Shown here piece after piece: positions 34,982-47,700 of a stretch of DNA of 64,000 nucleotides. Position 1 is the first letter of the stretch. Every line of letters begins with the position of its first letter. Location of the stretch: NCBI GenBank assembly GCA_032719365.1, contig CM064871.1, positions 59,718,416 through 59,782,415 on the forward strand. The letters are read 5' to 3'. The translations under genes and the position numbers were made by a program. The notes beneath the pieces are model-generated. The model did no database searches, had not been told where the DNA came from, and saw nothing but the letters and a program-made list of their open reading frames with translations. This stretch comes from Prinsepia uniflora (taxonomy: Eukaryota; Streptophyta; Magnoliopsida; Rosales; Rosaceae).

Positions 34982-37900
34982 TGATAGAACCTGTCCCCGA
35001 AGGACATAGATAACCGTGCCCGGTTCTGCTCCCGTCTGACAAGTCAACTTAAGTTCCAAAATTACCCTCCAAGACTTGCCAAGGAAGGGATAACTGCACC
35101 TGTGCCCACTCATACCTCCACCTCTCAAATAGCCTCGATTATCGCGCCACGACCTGAAAGGTCATTAAAATAGAAAAGGTGTGAGTGGACAAAACAAACA
35201 TTTATAAATACGTTTACCAAAACACATTTTTACCCTCCAGTTTTCACAAACATGCATGCATATCATAAAACATGAGTAATAGTGTGAAATCAATCAAGTA
35301 TGAATAGTAGACCGATAAAGTCAAAACATGTTTCTAAATTCCATGTCCACATTTTCCTTGAAACTCATGTTCATCAAATCAATTCAAATCTCAATAAATC
35401 CATGGGATTTATTTCCATATCCAATCTCATTAGTCATGTTATCCCTGCAACGCGTGCAAATCAAATAGGCTCAAGGACCGCTCAAAATCCGAGCATGTCG
35501 TTGTGAACACATCACCAGCCGACAATCCAGATCGTCGTGAACACATCACCGACCAATCTCCACATAATCCAGCACATCTGATCTGAGTTGAGCCTCCCTC
35601 GACTGCACGACAACAAATTGTGCTACGTGACCTCTCCGGGCGAACACATCCCATCCCGGAGGCGAGCGTTATCTTTAGGGTGCACTCTGGGGAAAACACA
35701 TTCCCAATCGGAGAAAACAGGGTGCACTTCGGAGAAAACATATTTCCATCTGAAAGCCCTAAATATCCGCAACACATCACTATCATGAAGACCAGTGAAA
35801 AACAGTTGCGTTTAAAACTCAAATCATTATGAACACTGGGTCTCAACCCCAAAATATAGTTTCCTCAAATCTGGAAAACCAATGTCCCGATTTATTCCAT
35901 AAATCCGAAAATCATCAATATCATCATGTAATCACATGGAAATACAATTCAATCAAAATCACAATTCCATTGGGTCTCAAGCCCAAAATCTCAATTTCAC
36001 GTAAATCCGTGCAACCGTAAACCGAGTTGCCATTTTCACGTAAATCCATGAAATCAATCCCTAACTCATAATCCGAGTCAAACAATCATTTTCAATCCCT
36101 GACTCATAATCCGAGTCAAAACAGCATTTTCAATCCCGGGCCTACGCCCAAAACATCAATTTCACAATTTCTCAAAAATCGTGCCAAAAATAATATAATA
36201 ATCCAGAAAGAGAAATCACAGGATCGAAACATCAATCATATAAAATCATGTCAAATGTAACGACCCGTTCCGAATATCGGGATTGAATATTAATTAATTA
36301 CGATTTAGAATGACTAATCGGGGATTAGTTGAGTGAAATCGGACGAATTGTGCAAAATGACCGTTTTGCCCCTATCGTGGGCAAAATGTTGACTTTTAGT
36401 TCGGGTGGTCAAACGGACTTTGACTGATGACTGTGACGTAGTTCGGGACGTCACGAGTTCATAGACAGGTGGCACGTTCGATTCCGACATTCGAAGTTAA
36501 AGTTATGGCGTTCGGAAGTTGAGGGGTATTTTGGTAATTTGGGATATTAGGGGCCAAATGTTGACTTTTTGACCGGGAGGTCCGATGGACGAGGGCCAAG
36601 GACCGTTACGTAGGTCTCGTCGATACGAATCCAATGACAGACGGCATGCCGAAATCGGAGATTCGACGACGAAGTTATGGTCACGGGAACAGACTCGATT
36701 AACCGAACGAACCGGGATTAAAATAATATTTTAATATGAACAGTACCCGGTGACTGAACACACTTGGATGAGTGATAAGTGTCACTCATCCCCTAAATTC
36801 AGGCATGAAACCAGATCCCATGTTTTGGGGAAAACATAATTATTATGTTTTATTAATTAATTAAACTAAATTATTCTTTTAATTTCCATTAATCCTCTCT
36901 AATGTCTTAACCGTGTACAACCAAAAACACAATTCATTCCACCCTTAATCTCCTCTCCATCAGCTGAACTTGAGAATGCAAATTGGAGAGAATTCAGAGA
37001 CGGAATTAGTGAGGGAAACACGAGGGATTGAGGGAAACTGTGGAACTGGAATTCTGGTTTTAGAAAATTTGGGGGGAAAATCGAATTGGAAGAATTGAGC
37101 CTTGTTGATCGAAATTGGGTTCAGTTTTAGTCTTCTGGGATTGCCACGATCAGTTTCATCGAAGGAACGAAGGTAATTGAGGTTCATTTGAGGTAGAACA
37201 GAAGCACTGTAGTTGCAGAAAATTCGAGCTTGAGTCGTGGAGTTTGAGCCTCGAATTGATGCAATTGAGTTAGGGAAAATGTTTAACGGAATCTGTTGAA
37301 GATTCTTGATGAATCAATTGAAGGAAATCGTGTGACTTTGAAGGACTTCGAATGATGAACAGGGTTCGAATGTTCTTCGAATAATCGTCTGTGATCGTGA
37401 GGATAGAGGTAAGATTGTTTGTAATTGAGTCCACAGATCTCTAATTGAACTTAATTCGAAACTAATTGAATGTCCAATTGTTGAAATTGCTGTCGAATTG
37501 ATAGGATTGGAACCGGGTCGCCTCACGGGTTAAATGGCCCGTTTTACAAACAAACGGGTATGAACGACGACACTGTAGCTGGCGCGTGGGTTTCACGCGT
37601 AGCCACTCACGGCGGCGCGTGAGGGCGCGTCCGGCCTAGTCTCAAGGAGAGGTCAACATGACTTTTGATCCCCTCAGCGTAACGAACATTTTAACGTTGG
37701 TTTCGAGGAAATCAGATATTGTTTCGATAATGTTCCGCGTATCCGAAGTTTTGTTTTATGAGTTAAATACGTATTTAAATTCCGGAGAAGTTGGGGAAAA
37801 TTATATGATGTATTTTGAGATGTTAGTAACCTTCTATAATGATTTTGGACAGGAGTTGTGATTTCCAGAATTTACGGAAAAACGTGTAGTTCGGAAACGG

Positions 37901-40294
37901 ACCGTTTTGGACGGTGTGTGTGAGTGGACTTTGTTTTCTAACCGTGTTGCATGCATATATGATTTTAAATGCCTTATTATGTGATTTTATATGCTTTGGC
38001 ATGATTGATGTTTCAATCCGGTGATTTCTCGATTTTATGATTATTATATTATTATATTTGACACAATTTTCGAGAAATTACGAAATTTGGTAAAAATGAT
38101 GTTTGGACTTGGTTTATGAGTCCGGGATTGAAATTGATTGAAAATAAGGTTTGGACTCGGATTATTGAGTCATGGATTGAAAAATGATGTGGTGACTCGA
38201 GAATGAGTCAAGGGTCAATTTCGTGGATTTACGTGAAAATGGCAACGGAGGTTGCAACGCATGGATTTGCGTGATAATGATATTTTGGGCATGAGAACCC
38301 AAGTGAATATTGATTTTGACTCGGATTTGGAGTCACTTGTGAAATTGTGAAATTAATGATTTATTGTGATTTTATGATTATTTTAATCAGTCTTTCGGGC
38401 ACGTTTTACGAGGAACGTGCAAATGATGTTTTGGGCTAGGCCCGGAGTTTAAATGATTTCTAAAATGATATTTTGACTTTGTTGGTGAGTCAATGATGAT
38501 TTCCGGATTATTTTATTGATTTAAAAGGTGATTTTAAAGAAGTACGTGTAAATGGTATTTTGGGCTTGAGACCCAGTTGGGAACGATCTTGACTTTGTAT
38601 GAAGACAAGATTTGATTGAAATGTTTTGGGATGTAATTCCCGAGATAGTTTTCATTGTGATTGTGATATTCCCAGACGGTCGGAGCTTGGGGGGATTACC
38701 CAGACGACCGGAGCTTGGGGGATGTGATTGTAGGATCCGGAGTTGATCCTATGGTAGTCAGCTTCTCGGATGAGACTGAGCCTGGATGTACCACTCGGAT
38801 GGGTCTGAACCTGGGGATGTGTTCGCCCAGAGGTGACTGAGCCCGAGGGGGTTGAGCCCAGAGGTGTATGTTCCCGAGAGAGTGACTGGATATTGGCCTA
38901 CGCGTAGTGCAGCACTTGTGAGTAGTGCAGTTTGATTGATTGTGCACTTTTGAGTAGTGCAGATGTGATTTGTGATATTTTGTGCACTTGTGAGTAGTGC
39001 GGATTGATTGGATTGATATATTTATTGTGCACTGGTGATTAGTGCTGATTGATGTTGTTTGTGATAACGTACTGGTATTGAGTACGGGTTCTTGGTCTTT
39101 GTGGCCAGGTGATTATGTTTTCACATGTTTTGGCTTGAGAGCCGGGATTTGATGTTTTATAACATGAACTGATTTGGTGAACATGAGTTTTATGGACCAT
39201 GGGAAAATATGTTCTGATTTTATCGGTCCACTGTTCATACTTGAATGATTTCATACTATTACTCATGTTTTACGATATGCATGCAAGTTTGTGAAAACTG
39301 GAGGGTAAGAATGTATTTTGGCAAATGTTTTTATAAGAGGTCATTTTTGTCCACTCACACCTTTTCTGTTTTGTGACCCTCCAGGCTGTGGTACGACGTT
39401 CGGGACTGATCGTGAGGCAGTGGCAGCAGGAGAAATCCGCGCAAACATCCCTTGTCTGGCAAGCATTGAAGGGTAGTTTCGGACCTTCAGTTGACTTGTC
39501 AGATGGGAGCAAGACCGGGCACGGTTTTTGACGTCCAGTTGGGACGGGTCCTGTCATCAAATTATATAATAAAGTATTTAAAACATATATGCATGCATCA
39601 CGGTTAGAAAACAAAGTCCACTCACACACACCGTCCAACGGCCCGCTTCCGAGCTGCACGTTTTTTCGTAAATTTTAGAAATCACAATTCCTGTCCATAA
39701 TCATTATCGAGGGTCACTAACACTTCAATATATCTCATATAATTTTCCCCAATTTTTCTGAGATTTAAATACGTATTTAACACGTAAATCAAAACTTCGG
39801 ATACACAGAACTTTATCGAAATGATATCTGATTTCCTCGAAATTAATGCCAAAATGTTCGTTACACTGAGAGGATTCAAAGTCTCGGGACGTAAGTTTAA
39901 CTGATTTCAATCCTGTGACCATAACTTTCCCGTTCGATGTTTGATTTCGACGTGCCGCTTGTCTACTGACTCGTGACGTCCCGAACTATATCACAGTCAT
40001 TGGCCAAAGTCTGTTTGACCGTTCGAATCAAAAGTCAACATTTTGCCCTTACCTTCAAAATTACCAAAATGCCCTTCGCCTTTACAGACCCGAAACTTTC
40101 ACATCCGACCTCCTATTGACGTATGTCGTCTGTCTACGGATTCAGCGTCCCGAGACCTACTCAACAGTCTCTTCGAAAAGTCCAAAAAGTGTTCCGATCA
40201 AAAAGTCAACTTTCGGCCCTTATAACCAGGGGCAAAATCATCATTTCCTTTAAATTTTCCAAATTTTCCTTTTACGAATTTCCGGGTCGTTACA
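34982..40294 (-). repeat. 3' LTR of element Y (interrupted by solo LTR D)
   Basis: Consists of 34982-36255 and 39562-40294. On the minus strand it starts TGTAACGACCCGGAAATTCG, directly after the polypurine tract, and ends ...GGTTCTATCA. It matches 43986-44721 and 51245-53425. The junction near 39883 is where the 984-bp segment of the other LTR is missing. Confidence 0.88.
36256..39556 (+). mobile_element. Solo LTR D, 3.3 kb, inside Y's 3' LTR
   Basis: Begins TGTAACGACCCGTTCC and ends GGGACGGGTCCTGTCA, flanked by exact TCAAA at 36251-36255 and 39557-39561. It has the near-palindrome at 36766-36791, the CGTAACGAACATTTT block near 37680, the GTGAGTGGAC block near 37920 and the GTCCACTCAC block near 39350. 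ORFs inside are short and unrecognised. Confidence 0.93.
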
Positions 40295-40297
40295 ACC

Positions 40298-40328
40298 TAT
40301 CCCCTTAAAGAATTTCTTCCTCGAAATT
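40298..40328 (-). promoter_or_regulatory. Polypurine tract and pre-PPT inverted repeat of Y
   Basis: On the minus strand, AATTTCGAGGAAGAAATT (40328-40311) is followed by CTTTAAGGGGATAGG and then the LTR start at 40294. It differs by one base from the motif in X and C. Confidence 0.85.
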
Positions 40329-43300
40329 CCAATCAGTCGAACAATTATTTCTCCCAATGAAATCTATTCAATATGAACCAGAAACATAATCAACCTCATA
40401 CCCTTCTGGTTCAACCGGATATAAGTCAGAACCAAACCTATGCAAACCATACAACCAGTCCCCATCACTGGGTCAACATAGGGACAAAATTTCTCAGTAG
40501 ACCCTTGCCCCATGGGCAGTCATACCATATACTTAATTGGAATGCGTAGCCTAGCTCACGTCCGAGTCCACACAATCTAGGAATCACAAGTGTCAGTATT
40601 ATCATCTCAAGCACATGCCATCCACTCATGACATGGTACAATGGCTTAAATCCCCACGCATATGCCACTAGGCCACCAAGCCAATAACCGCATAGGAGCC
40701 AATAAGATGGGAATTCATTCACTCGTTCATCCAATCACACTACCCTCTTCCCTAAGGTCAATCTGTATCCCAAATGGAATCATTCAATTTTGTTATAATG
40801 TCCATCACAAGCATTCCCAATTCCTAACTCATGCCAGTGACTATCATCCAATACAATCATCCACCCCATGTCTCAAGTAATATTCGTCCTTAATCATACT
40901 CTAATCCACATCATACACCAAGTATGATCCTGCAGTTGGACTCCAATAGTCCAAGTTATCAAGATAAACCACCTGTCACTCCAATCATATGGAGCTCCAT
41001 CAATAAAAGGATTTCACCTATCCTTAAGTCATCGAACATATTAACTATCTGCTTCGGCTATCTCTGTAGCCACCTCGAAATGATACCCAACCTAACAATG
41101 CGGTCGTAATCTCAATATACCCTGACCATCTCCTTGACACACAATAAGCTTTTCTGTTTATCTTTCATTACCAATCCCGATGGCCGATATGATATTCGTA
41201 AATTCTTTTCTAGAGGTATGACCTCTGCATACTCGACCCATAGATCACTATGGTCGATCCCAAACCATGTGGGGGAAAGTAAAACACTTGAGGGTTTAAC
41301 TAGCATCGGAAATCCCAGCCCTATGCTATCGAAAACACCTCGCCAAATCACAAATCTCATAGTGACACATCAATGTGTCCACAGGAAAGGTCAACATCAA
41401 CAGAATCACTTCCCCAATTATAACCATACTGTACATGGTCCCTGTTTCAAACATATCTGACTTCCTTCCTAGTCAATCACCTCAACCGACAACATTGTAG
41501 AGAACTCCTCTACAATCCTCGATGGTATCCAACCATTCTCAAAGAAACTTATAATCACTATCACAGTCTTTAGTTATTTCCCACTGACCAAGACATCTAT
41601 TTCTCCCTGGATTCACACTAACCCCGACCATTACTAGCACATATCTCACAAGTCTACTCTAGTCGACCAGACCTAACACTTATCCAACCACTTATTTTTC
41701 TCTTAGGATAATCAACACATCCATCACGCACATCACATGCCCATCCGTAGATGTAGGCACACCAGTATATCATCCTTCATGTTATCATAACCAATCCAGC
41801 TATGGTCAGAATATCTGTCTCATCAACTCACAAACATAACCGGCTCATTTTCCCATCCAAAGGCATCACCATCGACTAACCATTGTCATATCGAATTCAA
41901 ACCTTAGCTTTTCCTCTTTTACTCATAGTCGATAGTCATCACCATGTTGGCCACTCTCAATAGGCCCAATAATCACACATTTCCAACAGAACCACAAATC
42001 ATTAGCTAGTGATAAGGGATACTTATTCCATACTGTTACCTTATAAAGTTTCCAATAATCCACATGTAAGCTTGAACCATCATCCATTTTTCCTCTTTAA
42101 CAACACCGGGTTCCCCACGGCGACACTCGGCCAAACGAACCAGTATCTATCAAGTCCTGTACTTGCACCTTCAATCCTTATGACTCCATAGGTGTCACAT
42201 ACCAAAGTGTCCGAGAAACAACTCGTATACTCGACATGATCTCCATTATCAACTCAACCTCTCATCCTATAAAAAAAACCTCAGGAAATCTATTGAGCAA
42301 TTGGTACATCCTCAGCCCTCCCTAGGCATCTCCTACACTAATCACATGTGCCACACATGTGCCCAGTAAATTTGATTACCTCTTACCAACAATCCATCGA
42401 TTATGAGGGTCAATATCATTCTAGAGGGTAACATCCTTGAGTCTCCCTGAAATATAACCTCTGGTAATCCTAGACTCCACATATCGCTTTCTAATCGACA
42501 TACTCGATAAAGGTATCATGAGTCATTAACTAATCCATCCTAAGGATTTCGTCCCAATCATCCAAGCCCAGGGATACCCAATTCAGCCTCTAGGCTAGTA
42601 TCGTAAGTCATCCTGGGTAGTCTCACATAAAAAAGGGTCTACTCCCTTATATATCACCAATTTCACCAAATATAATTACAAGGTGACCACATAGATATCA
42701 TCAATTCTATCACTTCCGTAACTCCTGTCGGCTCACCGACTTCCATACCTTAACAAATCACGGATCTTTCCATATCACGGACATCTTCATATCCATCCAA
42801 ATGTATAACTTTGAAACACAGAAGAGTAGATAGCCTGGGACCTACCAAATACATACGTCATGACCACAAGTAATAAACATCTAGGTTATCACTCCAGGGG
42901 CGACTCAGGCCTCCTTCTCAGAATTTATCGATCCTCAGGTACATGGTCCCAAATCCAACCATACGCCTACGGTCCATCACGAGCCCTACCAATTCTTCCC
43001 TCGCCTGTCACATCAGCAGTCAATCCAGGTGCTAATCTCTGCTCTATTGCACTCCAACTAGTGCCTCTATCACTTTATCAAACTATATAGCCATTTCTTT
43101 ATGATGTGACCAGACGACCCACAATCATGAGCATCACTATGCAATTAACCTTATCACTTTATCTCCCAGTGGACCCAACTGGAGTCCCACTGAACTGGAC
43201 TATCTCTAAGTCCAAATCTCTGTGTACTATGGGTCTCTACTCTAACCTTTCATCACTAAGTGAAACTGACGCGACCCATCCAAATCCATAAATCCAAGAA

Positions 43301-43970
43301 ACATGGTTAAGTAATACCAATCAATAAACCCATGCCCCATCAGTATCTAACTCTATATCAAGATTTGGCATCCCAAGTGCCAAACATTTCGCAATCACAT
43401 GGGTCGGTCGTGTCAGAAACCATAATCCTGTTCAACCTTTCCGGCTCCTCCCGCCCCTAATACATTACCATGACTCATCTCGAGTCCTAACCAAAATCCT
43501 GACTCATTTTGAGTCTCGTATCCATAACTCGACTCCTCTTGAGTCCAATCTTATCTCAATCATCCATACCATCCTTGGCATACCCGGTCACCTAACAAAT
43601 ACCGATGGTGAACCACATCTTATACCACTTATAAAGCCTAAGGGATATCCCATCACACTCTAGACTCTGGAACCCACATTCCACCTAAGGAATTTATTGA
43701 GAATCATTTCATCCCGGGTCTAATCTACCCAATTGTGCTACCTTTCTAGCCTCTTTGTTCATTCAGTCATGGGACCCACATAAATCCGGGTTCAACAGTT
43801 AGTAAGTCACAGGGTACACTGAGTAACATTCGACCTCCAAACCAGGGTCAATTTCATTCCGAGATCTATCACGAGGTCTCATATACCCTAATATACTAGT
43901 CTCATTAACAGGTCGCGCACGAGGCTTACTTTTTGGAGGTATGACGTGGCAACAGAATTAGCAACCTCGT

Positions 43971-43982
43971 GCTTTGATACCA
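43971..43982 (-). promoter_or_regulatory. Primer-binding site of element Y
   Basis: On the minus strand it reads TGGTATCAAAGC, three bases after the 5' LTR end at 43986. It differs by one base from the initiator-Met site TGGTATCAGAGC of element C. This fixes Y's orientation as minus. Confidence 0.85.
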
Positions 43983-44726
43983 ATTTGATAGGACCCGTCC
44001 CCGAAGGACATAGATAACCGTGCCCGGTCCTACTCCCGTCTGACAGGTCAACTGAAGTTCGGAAATTACCCTCCAAGACTAGCCAAACAAGGGATAACTG
44101 CACATGTGCCCACTCATACCTCCACCTCTCAAATAGCATCGATCATCGCGCCACGACCTGAAAGTTCATTAAAACAGAAAAGGTGTGAGTGGACAAAACA
44201 AACATTTATAAATACATTTACCAAAACACATTCTTACCCTCCAGTTTTCACAAACATGCATGCATATCATAAAACATGAGTAATAGTGTGAAATCAATCA
44301 AGTATGAATAATGGACCGATAAAATCAAAACATGTTTCTAAATTCCATGTCCACATTTTCCTTCAAACTCATGTTCATCAAATCAATACAAATCTCAATA
44401 AATCCACAAGACTTATTTCCATATCCAATTTCATTAGTCACGTTATCCCTGCAATGCGTGCAAATTAAATAGGCTCAAGGACCACTCAAAATCCGAGCAT
44501 GTCGCTGTGAACACATCACCAGCCTACAATCCAGATCGTCGTGAACACATCACCGACCGATCTCCACATAATCTAGCACATCTGATCTGAGTTGAGCCTC
44601 CCTCGGTTGCACGACAACAGACCGTGCTACGTGACCTTTTCGGGCGAACACATCCCATTCCGGAGGCGAGCGTTATCTCCAAGGTGCACTCCGGAGAAAA
44701 CACATTCCCAACCGGAAGCCCTAATA

Positions 44727-47700
44727 TGTAACGACCCGTCCCAAATTCCTAGATTAGATTAGTGACTAATTGCGATTAGTGAGGCTAATCGGTGATTAGT
44801 TAGGCGAAATCGGACGAACGATGCGAAATGACCGTTTTGCCCCTAGTCGTGGCAAAATGTTGACTTTTCATACTTACGGTCAAATGGACTTTGACCGATG
44901 ACCATGACGTAGTTCGTGACATCACGAGTTCATAGACAGGTGACACGTTCAATTCCGACATTCGAGGTAGAAGTTATGACGGTCGGAAGTTTATGGGCAT
45001 TTTGGTAATTATGGTTAAAGAGGGGCAAATGTTGACTTTTTGACCGAGAGGTCCGATGGCCGGGGGCCGAGGACTGTTATGTAGATTAGGACAATACGAA
45101 TCCATAGACATGCTGCATGCTGAAATCGGACTTAGAACGGGGAAGTTATAGGTCACGAAAGTTCGATTTCACTATGCACGTACTTCGAGACGGTGATGAT
45201 TTGGCAAAATCTGATTGGGCTAGATATTTTAGGTGGGTCCCATAGATGAGTGACAAGTTTCACTCATCCTATTGGTCATTTCCCCTAAAAAGGGGATCTC
45301 ACTTAATTAAATATTATTATATCTATTATTATATAATTAATCTTTTCTTCACTCAATCCTAGCCATTCATTTCAATCAAACACTCAATCCTCACCACTCA
45401 TCTAATCATCTATTCTCTCTTCTCTCATCAGCCATCACTATCTTCTCATTTCTTCTTCACACCCAAAAACCCCATAACCCATATTCCTCCATTTTTCTTC
45501 AAAACACAAACACACATATTCCCTACTTCCATCACTCATCTTGTGACTGTGAAACAATGAATATGACCATGAGGAAGTGGTGAGAGGCTGAGGATGGCAA
45601 GCCACGGTGGGGGACGGCGGTGGCCACGACGGGGAGAGGGAACCCGTGAGGTAAAAATATTCAAATTTTGGATATTGGTTTTTGGTACGTTTTAATCGAT
45701 GGTTTTGATTAGAAACGGCTTCTGGGGACTTTAGGAGATGAATGTGATTGGTTTTGAGACGTTGGACGGCCTGGAGCAGCCGTGAACGGCGGGGGAAAGT
45801 TCGGCCGCCAAGAACGACGGATTAAGGTATGGGTTTTACGGTTTTTACTTCGTTTTCAACGTTCAAAATGGTTAGAAATGAGATTAGGAACATATTAGAA
45901 TTAAAAGGAGATGAAATGGACCTAAAATCGGTCCGAAAACTAGAGAAAACCGAGGTTGAAGACGGGTGAACAGTACCGTGAACAGTAAAAACTGGTTCAG
46001 TCCAAGGTTAGGGACGATGAACAGTGATCTGAGCCTTCTTGGAGCGCGTGAGGGTGCGTGGGTCATAATTTGGGAAAGTGTTCAACACGTAAAATCTTCT
46101 ATTCGATGTAACGAAGATTTTGGGACTGGTTTCGTGTCAATCGGATACCTTCTCAATATGTTTCGGGGTATCGGAAGGTTTAGGATCGGTTTAAAAATAG
46201 TTAAAAGTTTGGGAAAATTACGGGGCTTTAGTGGGAGGTTAATTAAGTAGTTAGTAACCTTTTATTACAATTTGGACAAGTTTGGGAGTCTCGGTGATAA
46301 CGATTGGCTCGGGAGAGCCTATGGCACGCAAATCGAGACAGCAGCTCGGACGATCTGTGAGTGGACCTTGTTTTCTAAATTGGTTCATGAATAAATGTTT
46401 ATTATATGTTTTAAATACTTATTTGTGATGCCATGAGTGCATTTGGATGTGTGGTTACGTATAGGCACGTATTTCGAGGTTTCGGGCTTATACGGTGCCT
46501 ATACGGGTCTGTATTTCTTTATTGGTTTAAATGATATGGTTTTGGATTTCTAAAAGGATAAACTCGGGTATAAGACCCATTTGGTTTGGTCTCGGGCATA
46601 TGACGCTATTTACGACCTTCAGGTCTAAATCGTGGTCGCGACAGGTGCTATGTGCACGACGATCGATGATACGACGCTCGCCTCCGGATTGGGATGTGTT
46701 CCTTCCGGAGAGGTCACGATGCACGATTCGTGGTCGGGCAGCCTGGGGAGGCTCAACTTCAGAGTGCTGACGGTTCAGGATATCAATCGGTGATGAGTGC
46801 ACCATGATCTTGTGGTGGTCGCGTCGGTTGATACGTTCACGGCGACATATCAGGATTGAGGGCGGTCCTAGATGGATGGTTGCATGCATCACTGCGATCG
46901 GAGTCGTGACTGACCCTTAGATATCGGGCACAGTGCTCAGTTGAGTCATATGTTCGGGTACGAGACCCAGTTGTTTTACACTGATGATTTTGGGTCAGGG
47001 ACCCTAGATGGATTTCCAAGTTCATGACGGTTTATGGGAACCGGCATGAACTCTGGAAAGGTCATTGTGGTTCATGACGGTTTATGGGAACTGGCATGAA
47101 CCTTTGTCACGTCATTCTGGTTCATGACGGTTTATGGGAACCGGTATGAACCCTGTTTAATGGATGTTATGAATCATGACGGTTCAGGGGAACCGGGCAT
47201 GAATTTTTATGTTATGTATATATATGTTCATATACCTTCCTTTACTTGTTCTATTATCTCCTCCGGGGAAGGTCGTTGGCCTGGGTGGAGTCGCCCCAGT
47301 TGGGTTCCTTACTCTCAGGAAGGCTTGTACTATAACCTCAGGGCGGGTCATTGGTCTTTGGACATTGACTTGGTACCTGAAAGACTTGGGTTTGAGACCC
47401 CGGGTAGCACGCGCGTCACTTTGGAAACCGTGACAGGATTGGTTGTGTGAATTATATGTATATGTGATGTATGCTATATATGATATATGATGTGTGTTTA
47501 CACATGTTTTGGGCAGTGGCCCGTATGGTCGTTTTCATTATGGTTCTTTCAATCTTGGTTTTGGGCTTAGTTCCCACATATGGTTTTTTGGTTAAACGGT
47601 TTTCGAATGCATGCATGCTTTTTAGTGAAGGGTACAAATGTCTTCTTATGAAATGTTTTTATAAACTCTTGCTTTGTCCACTCACAGCTTTTAATGTTTT

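Larger units (their letters stand above)
40295..43985 (-). other. Interior of element Y, degenerate, no usable gag-pol
   Basis: On the minus strand, some 45 bases after the LTR, the codons read I-P-P-K-S-K-P-R-A-R-P with ATA at 43942-43940 where a gag start ATG would be expected. The basic PPK/PR-rich N-terminus resembles Ty3-type gag starts, so this may be a dead gag (weak inference). The frame soon meets stops. The rest has only short frames (for example 40465-40734) with no motif I recognise. Confidence 0.6.

Noticed and set aside
40465..40734. 89-codon hydrophobic ORF in element Y (minus)
   Set aside because: No gag or pol motif, and flanking frames are closed. A chance frame in decayed DNA is more likely.
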